64,000 nt of DNA from Whalleya microplaca (lineage: Eukaryota > Ascomycota > Sordariomycetes > Xylariales > Xylariaceae): assembly GCA_022497155.1 (NCBI GenBank), contig MU385794.1, positions 62,001-126,000 of the forward strand. The letters run 5' to 3'. Each line of letters begins with the position of its first letter. Positions within the stretch are counted from its first letter, which is position 1. The notes beneath the pieces are model-generated. The model searched no databases and was not told the DNA's origin. It saw only the letters and a program-made list of their open reading frames with translations. The position numbers and the translations under genes were made by a program. Shown here piece by piece: positions 45,437 to 57,585 of the stretch.

Positions 45437-46899
45437 GACTGATCATAGGAATTCTACAGCGATGTTGTAAAACCCATTGGATTCCTTGACAGGTTACGAG
45501 TTCATTGTGTGAGCAGTGCATGAGCGCGTGAAGGAGTACCCATTTTGAGAGCTTCCACAAAGTTCACCGCCATTTCCCACCGGTGAAACACGCACGAAAA
45601 TGATTGTTTCACTTCCAAAAGGCGCGATTCTAACCCAACTTTCTCTTACGGCCGGATTTCAGTTTGACTATTATGTTTGTATATCATGGAGTTCAGGCCG
45701 GCGTACATGGATTGGTATTGGTGACATTTTTTGCATCTCACGAACCTGACCACAGCTAAGTTTCGATTTTGTCCAAAAGATTGTACTACCTTCTTGCATA
45801 TAGCCTGGTTGGCCTTTGCTTCAAATTGATACTCGCCCTGTAAATAACCCCACTGTCATGACTTCTCTAGCCTAAGCCACCATAAGCCATGTGATAACGG
45901 GTTTCGTTGGGTCCTTGCCCAAGCCGCCATTTCGGTCAGGAAAAGAACCAAAAGCTTTCATATTCATTCTACTTTGTTTGGCAGTCATTAAGCTGATAGG
46001 AACGACGCATTCACAGAGGTCACAGCTCTCTAAAAAATTTTGTTACTTAAAAATATATATAGTTTACATACTACATAGGCTTCATTATGACCAACTACAT
46101 TATGTGAGATGGTTCTCACGATGGGGTGTCCTCGGATATTTCCATTTTATCAAGGACACCGAGCAGGTTTTGTGTATGGTATGAACTCTCTCATTTTGGC
46201 TGGGTAGGTCGATCTCAGTTCTGTGTTGAACCTCAAAGTCTCATAATCTCATAAAGATGTCTTGGCATAAGGATATTATAACATAATTTATCAAACCTTG
46301 TTCTATTAGTGCTCATCGATCACTGTATTTGTTTGCCAAGGGTGTCCATATATCGTGTAAATAAACCGTATATGACTTTGGTCATCAATTCTGATCCAAT
46401 AATACTTCATCTATAACCACAGAAGATAATACCCATATCCCAAAACCTGGAATGATATTTCCTTCTTATATACATAAATATTTACAACAATTATATAGAG
46501 AATTACCTCGAGTCCCACACATGGTCTTCTAATACCTCCAACACAGCATGATAGCCCCCGGAATTATACCCGGTCCACAATATTGTTAGTATTTATATAC
46601 GTGTAGTGTGGAATATAGAATTAGACTAGACAGTAGATTGTATCCCTGGATTACTGGCAGCTCCCCATCGTGGGTACAGCTCTCCATATAAAACTAGCGT
46701 AAAATCATAGTAGAAACTCGAAAAGCCAAACATCACTTTAAACAGGTTCCCCTTCGAGTGTTAAACTAAGCATGCTCCCCGCGTCAAATATTGTTCATAT
46801 ATGACAGCGCGCTTACCAGTATATATTAACTTCAGTGAAGACTTGCAAGCAGAGACTAGAGCAGATGTCACCGACGAAGTCGCTATGTGACCGACTCAA
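45437..46899. other. Intergenic, no gene seen
   Basis: AT-rich, with no coding signal. Confidence 0.5.
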
Positions 46900-47440
46900 G
46901 CCCCATCCACTACTCCTGAAACACAGATGACTAAGAGGGACACATATTTATATGGACCGCCTTGTAGCGGCTATCAGAGTATAAACCAGGATCACGAACG
47001 GCCCAATGACCCCATCCACCTCCCCTCTGCAACGTATTTCCTGTAACCTAGCCTCGCCATGAGCGTATAGAGGATTTTGTTGTTGTCTCCTAGAATGTCC
47101 AGTCCCGCGGTGGGCCTGCCGACCACGTAAAACCACGGAATGATGGAACGACAACGTGGAAGGCCTGATTGGACTCGTCCTCGGGACTGCTCATCAGCGG
47201 GTCGCTGCACCGATTGAACTCGTACCAGCTCCGGGGCCATCCACGGACTAACAACAATTAGAGTTGTCTTGTCGCCATTGCGCTTTCGCAGGTCGATGCG
47301 CAAAGTGGATTTTTATACCAGCAATTCTTGTAGTATAAGGCGTCGAGTGGCAGATCCGCTTCTGCGCAGCTGTCCAGTCAAAGCCGCCGCGCCGTGGTTT
47401 TATATAGCTGACGGGTCCGTTCAGGTGGGGGTCCATAACT
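46900..47440 (-). pseudogene. Epoxide hydrolase remnant (frameshifted)
   Basis: Three reading frames together spell an alpha/beta-hydrolase epoxide hydrolase. In order on the minus strand: GGFDWTAAQKRICHSTPYTT and AGIKIHFAHRPA (frame 1), LLLVRGWP then WYEFNRCSDPLMSSPEDESN and QAFHVVVPSFRGFTWSAGPP (frame 2), LDILGDNNKILYTLMARLGY and RKYVAEGRWMGSLGRS (frame 3), then RYKAVHINMCPS before a stop. These follow the EH order 'GFDWR..., HFVH, HGWPGS, AFHVVVPSLPGF, LMxRLGYxxYVAQGGDWGS, KAVHxNM'. The HGWP loop reads RGWP. The frame changes near 47290, 47255, 47115 and 46985, and an in-frame stop after ...PRDWTF, show decay. The 3' half with the catalytic triad His is missing. Confidence 0.85.
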
Positions 47441-49336
47441 CCTCTCCTGCGTCTGGCCCAACTGGTTCATTCGACATTCTGATATCCTTAAACTTGTACC
47501 AAAGTGGTTCGATATCTGGACGCGGGATAGTTGGGTCAAATCCATGTATATATGTCATTGATTTTGTTCCTGTACATCAATTGACAGGTTCCAAAATGTT
47601 CTTAGGGCACTGTTGTTCGCTCAATGGAAGTCCAGTGCAACACCACATACTCTAGATTAAGTCCACAAGGCTGTCTTCATGATATGTTCCTTGCATAGAT
47701 TGTCCGGATACCGACAACTACCCCAGTTTTTGCCTTTAACCTAATTAATCAGAGTAACATGTCCTGTAACAATCACATACATGTATAACTCGTTACCTCT
47801 CGAGTAAAAAGTCAGGGAACATACCTGGGTTGAAGAGTTCCGCTATAAAATCTAAAAGGAATGACATATCGATTACTAATTATGACAATTGTGTTGATTT
47901 TCTATTAAAGCGGCATCTAAATCCATCTCTAGCATGATCAAGACATAGTTTATAGCGATAATACAAAATTCTAGTGGATATATGTTATGGCCTTAATGTA
48001 AACTATGAGTTGCTGCAGTTCCCTAGCCTTAACGAACGACTAAAGCTACAGTTTTTTACTAAGAGAAGCATCGGTGGAAAGTACTGGGATTAACACACAA
48101 TATATTTGAACTTCCTATAGCAGTGTTTCAATCTGTATTCATTATTTCGTAGTCTATGTAATGGATATGTGAAATGCTATTTCTGACAAATAACTTAGTT
48201 ATGTGTCTCATTGCTTCTCATTTTCAAACTTATGCCTGCGTGAATGCTGTAGTCAGCGATCGTTCCTCATCACGGCCATTTTTACTCTGGAGTATAATGA
48301 TCACGTTACCATTCTTACCTATCATATGACAGAACCCTTTCATATCGCAATGCTTGCGGATGGCCATCGCCTTGAAGCCGTTTTTGCAAGGCATTACAGG
48401 GTAGTGATTGCGTACCATAAGGTCACAATGCTCAAACTTGATGATGGTGGGCGCCAAATAACCGCACACTAGACATGAGTTAGTATGACTGAACTCGAAA
48501 CACATATTGGACGATAGTTAGTATTGAGGGTAGTTTCAGTCTTTGTGCTGAATGTATGTTCTTTGTGGCGGACAATCTGAAGGTTGCTTCGGTTGCTTTG
48601 TAGTGAAGGATGAACATAGCAGGTGGCGTTCCAGTTTCCTTACTTATGTCGATTGGATAGATGGTAGAGTTCTGCAACAATCTATTGAAATGACTGTGGT
48701 TTCCGCTCAAAGACATTGTTCAGTAACTTCGAACTACAACAGCTATAATTGGGCTAAGCATGTTTCGTACTCACACCGAGAGCTTGCAATTGCGCTGACA
48801 ACAGCAATTGGAAGCCCAGCCGACAGATTTCATCAAGCGATTTAAAATAGGCTAGAAAAATACGCTAGAGTTTCTTAATAAATCACATACTTGACGTTCA
48901 TATTGTCGTAGAAGTCTAGTCATTTCATGCGACGGCAATTAACAAATCTTAGCAAGAGGACATAGATATCTGGAAAAAGAAATATCGTGATTCAATTAGA
49001 CTTAAATCTTCAACATTACGAAGTAGTATTAGAATGTTTTAGGGTATCCTTTGTTACTCGACCATTTTTTGCCCAAAACCAAAAACCAACACCTGCCAGT
49101 CGATATTGTTATTTCATTGCCCCTGGCACCGAACGAAAGGGCAATTACCCGAAGATTCTTCAAACCAATGCCGAATACCAACTGACAAAAGACTGCTGAC
49201 TGAGCGCGTATCCGTAACATCATATAGCGCCATGTGTCGTGAAGCTCCCAACATATAGAAACGCAAGTTCCTCACTACAGACTTATTCAAAATAATCCGA
49301 GGCCTAGTAATGATCTTCAAAACATCACACTCTAAC
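47441..49336. other. Intergenic, no gene seen
   Basis: AT-rich; short frames without motifs. Confidence 0.45.
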
Positions 49337-49714
49337 TTATCGCTTGTTTTGTTGATTCAGAGGACTCGAGTTCATGGGGCCAGATGTGCCCTTGGCGTCC
49401 TTTGAACTCGTGCCATGTTCACTGTCATATCGAGCCGTGGGCGGGTTGCCCATGTCTTTCCAAACCTCCTTGATCTTTTGTCGCATGGATCGTTTTGGCT
49501 TGGACTGGCCTTCCTCCTTATTGTAGGAGTAAGCAGTGGACCCGGAGTAGGTCGAGGCTGAGGAAGGCATGACTTCGGGCTTTGTAGCTTTCGGTTTTTG
49601 GAGAGCCTTTTGTCGTTTCTGCTCCTGTTGGTACGACCAAATGAGCTCAGGGTTCGTGATCGCTATCGAGGGGCAGAAAGAGGCAGCTGTGGTGTTGTAG
49701 CAATCTCGGCACAT
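49337..49714 (-). CDS. Small basic hypothetical protein
   Basis: 125 residues, MCRDCYNTTAASFCPSIAIT onward. A single CxxC plus further Cys at the start is followed by Lys-, Ser- and Gln-rich hydrophilic sequence (QQEQKRQKALQKPKATKPEV, KPKRSMRQKIKEVWKDM). It looks like a fungal lineage-specific cytosolic or nuclear protein. No domain is recognised. Reality is supported by the single clean frame and composition, but no splice or motif evidence. (TA)n and TG repeats lie just upstream (49716-49756). Confidence 0.5.
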   Translation of the reverse strand: MCRDCYNTTAASFCPSIAITNPELIWSYQQEQKRQKALQKPKATKPEVMPSSASTYSGSTAYSYNKEEGQSKPKRSMRQKIKEVWKDMGNPPTARYDSEHGTSSKDAKGTSGPMNSSPLNQQNKR

Positions 49715-51039
49715 AGTGTATATATATATGTATATGTATATGTATGTATATGTGTACAGTAGAGGATTTCGAGGTGTAGAGTATTGAAATGTGGGAAGTT
49801 GAGGTTTGAAGTGATGAATGTAACCAGGATGCTCCCCGATGAATCTCTAAATGGTGATGAAGATAATCTTACAAGCGGATCCTTTACAACCTGAGAAGAA
49901 AGGTACTTACTTATAGAAGGTACTGTGACTAATAGTTGTTTGGTGTCAGTGTATATGCCAAGACCGGGAGTATACTATTCGAACTAGGCTGTGACGCAAA
50001 AGGCGGCTAAGTATCCGGGCGTGTGGGCTGTGTCTTAAGGTATGACTAACACGCTAAAAGAGGCTGGCAACTCCTTATATAGATGTCTAATATGTGCAAA
50101 CCCGCTCCTATAAGCAGCCATGTCGGACAACATGGAGAGATGGCATGCAGCAGCCTTTTGATGACTGCATAATCGGCACTGCCTCGCAATCAACTGCCTT
50201 GCGTTACATCTAAATACGTAGTTATATTCGTGGTATGTGCAGCCTTTTTTACAACTGCGAGTTGCCGGTGTAAGAGGACGCGACTAATATCTAACCACCC
50301 ATAATGATTTATAATGACTTTTGTTCAATACGCCCTTCGAGGTCAAAGTTAACCACTAGGCCCAATTGACACGCCATCGGTGCGGAGACGATTTGGTCCA
50401 AGTGACAAGCACTTCTATCGAAAGTGGTAAAAGTACTAGTTTGGTGAGGCTAGAATCTAAAGATCAGGCTTGATGTTGTGGGGTGTTTCCAGGATTTGGA
50501 GATTTGGAGGTCAGCTTCGGCGGATGACAGTGGGTGACTCATGCTACTCCCCCTTACTATTGGCAAAGAGCCTAACCTAGGAGAGGAGTATGACAAGGCT
50601 TAGATCGAGTTTAAGCGAGAGCTAAACAAGCTTCTAGGCAAGTAATTAGTTAAGCTTTCAGACCCTTGTTCTTAGACAGTGTTGTCTGTGTCATAGGTAA
50701 GAATGACTCTAATCGAGGTACGCCCATACTTGTAACAACCACATGTCAATTACTACAACATAAAGCCTTCAAGATGAAGGTCTGGAAGCCGAGCATGCAG
50801 CTTGCACTGACGCACAGCTATAATTACGTATGGTTGATTCGTAACCAGCAGATAGGCAGCAGGGTAGTGCAAAACCAATAGGTTTATCTGAGATTAGATA
50901 GGCTGTCGTAGATTACCATGAAGATCAATTGACCATGCAGTAGATGTGTTACCAGTAAGGCTTCATGGCTGCAGATAAACGTAGAGGAACTTGATAATCT
51001 TGATATACAAGCTGACACTACTAGTCGTAAAGCATACCT
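49715..51039. other. Intergenic, no gene seen
   Basis: No supported coding region; a TATATG repeat lies near 49720-49750. Confidence 0.45.
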
Positions 51040-51720
51040 AGCAGCCTAGGTAGCTACCTAGGTGTATTGATATACCTAAAACCTTCAATTCTTTATTCAG
51101 GTGCCTAATTATTAGAATCCAACAGCGCGTGTTGTGTAAAGTTGTCTCCCATAAGCCGTATGCCCAGAAACTGTAAGTACATAAGTATTGTCTTTGTGGA
51201 ATGCAAGTGGTCAAAGCGTTGTCACACAACTGACAGGAAAACCTCAAGTACGTATCCAGTTTCCCCTCACCTACACGTCCATTTTTACCTTTCATCACAA
51301 CATAAGACTTAAGACTATCTATCAAAAACTCTCTCACATCATCCCTATTGGTCACATGTTTGCGATGGACTCCTGATCTGTTGACCTGAACTTCTACAGG
51401 CAGCTTATTAGTTCGTCTTGCAGCACATAGCAAACCGTTGGACCCCAGTTACGACTAGCCTGCTATAGTTTGACAAATGCATTTCTTACATCCCAACATT
51501 TGACATCCTCTCTTTGAGATCAAGCACAATGTGAACCAGATCACGCCCGGTTGATGCCAAGACAAACGCGTCAGCAAAGCAAGTGTTGGGTATAGCAGGC
51601 ACCCCCTTAAGGGCAAACATGTATCATTTGCGTTTAATGCTTGTGATGACACTGTCATTGAACTCTCTGATCTTGGCAGGGTTCGATTCATCAAGCTGAC
51701 ATCTCCTTCATCCACACGCG
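51040..51720 (-). pseudogene. Unidentified coding remnant, interrupted by stops
   Basis: Consecutive protein-like segments occur in different frames on the minus strand: MFALKGVPAIPNTCFADAFV then LASTGRDLVHIVLDLKERM (about 51610-51490), EMHLSNYSRLVVTGVQRFAM (about 51480-51430), and LPVEVQVNRSGVHRKHVTNR then DDVREFLIDSLKSYVVMKGK (51410-51290). They read as one protein broken by stop codons and frame changes. I recognise no family. A transposon or decayed host gene are both possible. Confidence 0.35.
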
Positions 51721-51968
51721 CGGAATGTCGACATGGCGTTACGTCCCTTGTCGCGCATCAGATGATTGTGCAAAGGATGGAAAGAAAGGACTGATCAAAG
51801 AACTCGCAGATGAAAAACTTGAAATTAGAGAGCGGCAAAAGCCACTAACTGATACTTGCAATGCAAAGATGGAAATGGTCGCATATGCTCAACAAGCCTC
51901 CCGAACGCCCAACCAACCCCAAGCCAACCCCAAGCCAACCCCAATATGCAACAATTGCACGCTCAATC

Positions 51969-53062
51969 TCAATCCCAATCCTGGTCCTGGTGTTTGTGGT
52001 CCTCCTCATCCTGAACTTCGCCGTTATCCTCGCTCTCTTCTTCGCTCTTTGCACTCTCATTGCCAGAGATTAGAGTCTTCACGATCTTGAGCATGTGTAG
52101 CGTCAGGTTTCCCTCAATCCCGGTCAACTCCCTGAAGTGGCTCACCATAGTCATTCTGAGACCTGGTACTTCGCTCAGGCCGGATTCCCATTCATCCATG
52201 TCATATAAGGCAGTCTCAAGAATGAGGTCTAAAAAGTCCTGGCTTTTTCTGAGCTGTGCCCCCAGGAACCACGATCCGTGGCGGAGTACGCACTCCTCGA
52301 AGCAGACGGTGAGCTCAAGGTCTAATGGAGGTCCTGTAGCCGCCTGTTGCATGCCAAATTCCCACCCAAAGAGGTTAGTGAGACAGAAGAGCATCGTGAC
52401 ATCGTGCAGCGACAGACTACGAATGTACTCTATTTGCACAGGCCGCGCACGATCATTACTGTACGGGTCATTGTCTGAATACTCAGTAGACGTTATTAAT
52501 CTGGCCGTCTTCAGAGCCCCCCAGGATTTCACCGGAAACGGGTAACATGGCGGATTGGCTGCAATGTCGGCAATGCGATCGCAGTGCGCCATGGCACGCT
52601 TGAGGAGATGGGATAGCTGCTCTTCTTGTTCAGCAGTGAGCGGAGCCATGCCTGGAGGCGACGAGATGTTGATCCAGTCATGCTGCTGTAGCAGATCCTC
52701 ATAACGATCATTGCGCATCTCGAGCTCCGAAATCATCGAGAACGTATTTCCTTCAATTATCCAACGGTCCTCTGCGCTAGAAGAAAGCACATTGCCTGTT
52801 GGCGGGAGTACGAACTGTGCTGCACGAGCCTTTGAGATGGACTTTTCATATCTCTTAATGAGCGATCCAATTCCCTGTCGGTGAAGATGAGTTAGCCACT
52901 GCTGCTAGACCGTTATGAATATGGTCCTTGTGGGGTTAAGACCCTACCAAGGATAGAAGGGGAATTAGGTATTACCTTGTTAGCCTGCAGAAGGCTCCTT
53001 ATTGTATCGATATCCATCTGCTCGACAACATCGAGGAGGATCTCGGCTGGTAGATTTTCCAT
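51969..53062 (-). CDS. F-box-like uncharacterised protein
   Basis: Two exons (53062-52976 and 52874-51969) give 330 residues; donor AAG|GTAATA and acceptor GACAG keep the frame. The N-terminus MENLPAEILLDVVEQMDIDT IRSLLQANKGI has the LPxEILxxIxxxL pattern of fungal F-box starts, which recruit Skp1 to SCF ubiquitin ligases. The body (LSLHDVTMLFCLTNLFGWEFG, LELTVCFEECVLRHGSWFLGA, ETALYDMDEWESGLSEV) is a fungal-specific region of unknown fold. The C-terminus is acidic (SEEESEDNGEVQDEEDHK). F-box identity is probable, not certain. A plus-strand frame over the same bases is a shadow. Confidence 0.65.
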
Positions 53063-56000
53063 CCTACAAGAATAGGAAAGCCAGCACGAAAGACTTCCAA
53101 GGGTTTGAGGTTGAAGAATGCGACTACGCTAAATGCTGACTGGCAAAGATGATGCGATGACAATGTTGCGCCGACGAGATGACAATATTGCGACGACGAC
53201 GAGAAGCTACAGCGCTTGAAGACTTGAGGCAAGCAACTAGCAATAAAGCTACTACTGTATTGTTGCTAGGCGTGGATGATTGTGGTGGCACGCTGAAGTG
53301 GTAGACTTATTGGTTGGAATAAAGAGTCGAGCTGTGCTTGCGACAGCCGCAGGTGAACCTTGATGGCGGGCCGCTCTCGCAACAGACCTATTATAATTCC
53401 ATCTTTGGAAGTACCATCAAGGTTTGCAATTGGGCATTCACCAGCAACTGCCATTACTTTGTCTCGAGAAGGAGCGTATTCGCGCTGCCATTGGCTGCCG
53501 AGTATCCTTCCAGATCGCCGGGACCAAGTCGTTATAATGCGGGAAGGAAGTCGATAAGACTACCGGGCAACCCAGATGCTACGCATGGCGTACCGGCACG
53601 GTACGTCCTAGCACGTCATCCCGGACCCATAAGAAGCATCAGATCGGGTACCTGAAGCTCTCTATGGGTGCCCATGAACCAATTGGACGGATCCTATTGG
53701 CATAGTTCAGCGGTATACCTCAGGTAGCGATCTAGGGACAACATGGGCACTGCCCGTTCGTCCACCATTTCTGCAAGATTAGATAAGATCTCCCGGAAAT
53801 CTGGTCCTTAGCGCTTCCTATCTAGGTAGGCACACGGACGCTGTCAATCGAATTGAGCTTTCGCTCATGCCAACTGACCAATAGCGACATGGAAGGGAGC
53901 CAGTAAGGGAGCCAGATCACATGCTGCTGAATTCACTTAGGTACTTTACTTATGTAGTATGTAGGTGCCTTACCTCCAGCTGTAAGAGCTCCTGTGCCAT
54001 CTATGCGCATAACGCACGTGTGCTCCCAACTAGGTATTGGTATAGAAAGCTTGTAGAGCGCGGCTAATCCGCAGGATTTCGTACTGTCTTAGGGTAGGGT
54101 GCTAGTGTATAAGATATAGGGAGAGCCAATACATATCAATAGACTCAAAATAACTTCAGGAGTATATATAATATCTCTTGATCAGAGAGGAGAGGTGTCG
54201 ATTGATTGACTGGTGACTAACTAGAAGAAAAAGAAAACCAGGCATCTTATATGCCACTGACTAATAGGTACGGCGTACCAGCCCCACAACAGTACAATGA
54301 CTCTTACATCTCATGGCCCAATCTGTGCAGCACGGCTTGCCTCCTGTGTGTAAGTAGACAAGCAATGATGAATGTGATGAGAATACCTCTGGATTGGAGT
54401 ATGAGAAGGTACCGGCTAATATCTAGATAAAACGACTTAGATTGAAGGCTTCTGGTTGCGAATAGTGAACTCTGTATTTGTGACAGCTCGCTTTATGTCA
54501 TGTCTGAGATTTGTTAAACGGGGATGAAAGAGCAGGCAGTGCGTTCTCATTACTAACATATTACCCGATCGCTTAGATTAGACGCGAACCACCTCCTCCT
54601 ATATAGACTATTTAACTATTAAATGGCTAGTCGCAAGGATGTAGGTCCCACCATACTGGTATCAAATAACGAAGGGAGGGGTGCCTGTCTAGGCATGGGA
54701 GTTGTGGCCAGCCTGCCAGCTTATTAGCCTACCGAAGTGTAGCACAGCAAGGAAGATTCTGCGCAGACTTCAGGTCGCAATGTGACATCGGATACATCCC
54801 GCCCTTCATTGGCCAAGTAAAGGGGTTATGGCCATTTCGGAACATATATAATTGGTAATCTGTCTGTATAAGTGGACTGACTTTCAGCTTGATGGTAGCT
54901 TGTATTGCGAAAGTGGTAGATAGCATCGATATATATATATATATATATATGTTAAGGGTGCCGTATATCCAATCTACTGGCATGCCGACTGTTTGTGTTG
55001 CCCCCTTCAAAACACATTGGCGGTGGTAGAAACTAAGGTATAAAAGCCTGCGCGTGCCGACCATCAAATATTTGTGGTTTACCGTATGCACATCTGAAGG
55101 GAAAAAAGCTGCTAGGACTGCATCCAAGCTGACCTATGTAGTATGTAGTCAGCTCAGGGGGGTAGGGAGCACAATCGATTGTTGCAATACGGAAATGCTG
55201 GAATGCGCTGTGCAGAGCCAGACCTAGAACCAGGCTGCCAGCCTTACCGTCCCCTTTCATGCACATGGTGGCATGTCACAGGCCGTTCCGACGACTGCCG
55301 GAGGGACATGCACCACGCCGAGAAGGATCAGGTGGGGGATCTCAGATGAATGAGGTATCAAATTATTATTGACTATATACATACTTCGAGCAAGATGCCG
55401 TAGAAGTAGAAGGTTCAGATTGTATGTATGTATATTGATAAAGAGATAAATGTCAAGGTGCCAGAGCTTATCACTTGTATGTACATACAATATTGCAACA
55501 CAAAAGCTATTATGTATAGCAAACGGGATGGATGCCAAGCTGGAATTCGGAGCTACCCCAGAGCAAAGATCTACGATCAGAAGCGATACCGTTAAGCCCA
55601 GGTTGGCAGGTTGGCAGGTTGGCAGCCACCAGCAAGCAATTGACAGGGTTCTAGAGCTTGCCAGCTTGCTTGGAGGGCTTTTTCAGGCTCGATGGCTTGA
55701 TGGCTTGATGGCATCCTTTTCCCCTGCAGCGGGCAGGCGCTGGGAAAAATGAGCCGCCCGTGTTTCTCGCATATTTTTAGCGGTGGCTAGGCCGGATCGG
55801 ACCAAAGGTACATACCACTTGCTGGCGCTAGCAGGCTTACCTAAAGTACATAGAGCAGGCAGGTACGGTACCCTTACATATTACCTGATCTTCAACTTTG
55901 GCGAATCGTATCCATCTTCGTCATTCCTGTCCTGTCCATGTCCCGTCTGCCTGTCTGTCCACCATTCCCTGTTTCAACCGCCGCAACTCGTTCATTGGGA

Positions 56001-56687
56001 TATCAGGGCATTTACAAATCCAATCCAATCCAGTTCTCAAATCCCGTCCCAATTCACAATTAATTCATTTGTTTATTTCCCTCTTTGGACTCTTACTCTT
56101 GTGTATGTTGGCCATTGACGCCCGCCCCAATCTCGGCGTCTAATGAATTGAATGCATTGACGCTTTAGCCGACTTCGACTGGAAACATAGTGTCCAGTCT
56201 TTCTTTGCCAGATCTCCGTTTCAACCATCAACCCTGCCGTACCCGGGTCCCTCATCAGTCAGCAGTTCGTGCTCCGAGCCTCAAGTCAACCCTCGACTCG
56301 ACTTCTTTTCCCCCTCGCCACCCCTTCGAAGTCCAGAGTCGTCCCACCATCCATCCCCTATCTACATACATACTGTTACATACCAGGTCGACTTGAACAC
56401 CCAGTTAGTTGGCTGTGTGTTCTAGCACCGCTCCCGCTACCGCTACCGTTGATCACGACCGACGTAACCCCATTAAGAGATGTTTGCGCCGGCTGTAAGA
56501 TAGTCGCCTGTACAAAACTAGCAAACATCGAATACCTTGCCACTTGCTTTATCACGCATAGCGGAACTTGGCGTCCCATCTTCGTAGCTACGGGCTGCCA
56601 TTCTATATCACTCCTGACACGAGCCGGCAACCCTTGACCTATCTTCCCCCTAGCCTCAGGCACGTGCGAACCGTCCATTATCCCAAG
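53063..56687. other. Long intergenic region, no confident gene
   Basis: About 3.6 kb. It includes a (TA)n microsatellite at 54928-54950 and a pyrimidine-rich leader before the glutaredoxin gene. Short frames lack motifs. Confidence 0.45.
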
Positions 56688-57585
56688 ATGCCTTCACCCA
56701 GGCGATTACGGGTCCTTATCATGGTGGCGCTGGCTGCGGTCATCACCACGCTCTTCTTCACCTCCCACATGCGAGCGACCGCCCCCCGCGACACGCGAAC
56801 GGTGCACGACTTCTTCGGTAAGACCGTGAACGGCCTGAACCACAAGGGCCAAGGACAGGTCGTTATGAGCGGCAAGGGTTCCATAAACGACGTCAAGGAT
56901 AAAGACGGCGACGGCACCGTCGATGAAGACGACGAAAAACTCGCGAAGGAGATGTCCGAGCGACTGAAGGCCGCCGAGCAGAAGGCGAAGGACTTGGCTA
57001 ATGCGAAGGCACCCTTGAAACCAGACAACCCGAGTGATGTCGTGGGCGTCGGGAGCGCCGCCGGTGGGCAGAAGAAGGGCAGCAAGCCCAAGGTGTCCTC
57101 CAAGCCGTCAAAGGAGGGCGAGGAAGAGGAGTCAGAGCAGGATCAAGAGATCGAAGTGACTCTGAACGAAATACTGAAGAAGGCGCCAGGTATGCACAAT
57201 CAATATTCCGCGTGTACATGTATGTGACGAGTATGGGTCTCTCAAAGCTAACCCGCTCTCAGTCGTGATCTTCTCCAAGACGTACTGCCCCTATTCGAAG
57301 AAGGCGAAGGGGACCCTCCTCGAGAAATACTCGATCGACCCGCCCCCCTACGTCGTCGAGCTCGACACGCACCCGCTGGGCAAGGAGCTGCAGGCCGCGC
57401 TGGCCGAGAAGACGGGGCGCCGCACCGTGCCCAACGTCCTGATCAACGGGCAGACCGTCGGCGGCAGCGACGAGATCGCCGAGCTCGACTCGAGGAAGAC
57501 GCTGATCGACAAGTTCAAGGCGCTGGGCGGGAAGCGCATCGCCATGAAAGAGAGGTTCATTGGTAGCGTCAAAGACAAGGAATAA
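56688..57585 (+). CDS. Membrane-anchored monothiol glutaredoxin (Grx6/7-like)
   Basis: Two exons (56688-57189, 57263-57585) give 274 residues. MPSPRRLRVLIMVALAAVITTLFF is a signal anchor. An acidic, Lys-rich linker (KDGDGTVDEDDEKLAKEM, EGEEEESEQDQEI) follows. The glutaredoxin domain begins APVVIFSKTYCPYSKKAK, with active site CPYS and the GSH-binding TVPNVLINGQTVGGSDEIAEL motif. A single Cys at CPYS makes it monothiol. In yeast, Grx6 and Grx7 of this shape sit in the ER/Golgi lumen and handle glutathione-dependent redox or Fe-S binding. The intron restores the key VVIFSK strand. DKDGDGTVDEDD resembles an EF-hand loop and may be chance. Confidence 0.85.

Noticed and set aside
52060..52545. 161-codon plus-strand frame
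   Set aside because: Opposite strand of the F-box-like gene, which has a consistent intron and start.
56870..57060. EF-hand-like DKDGDGTVDEDD in the glutaredoxin linker
   Set aside because: One loop only, with no flanking helices; likely acidic linker composition.
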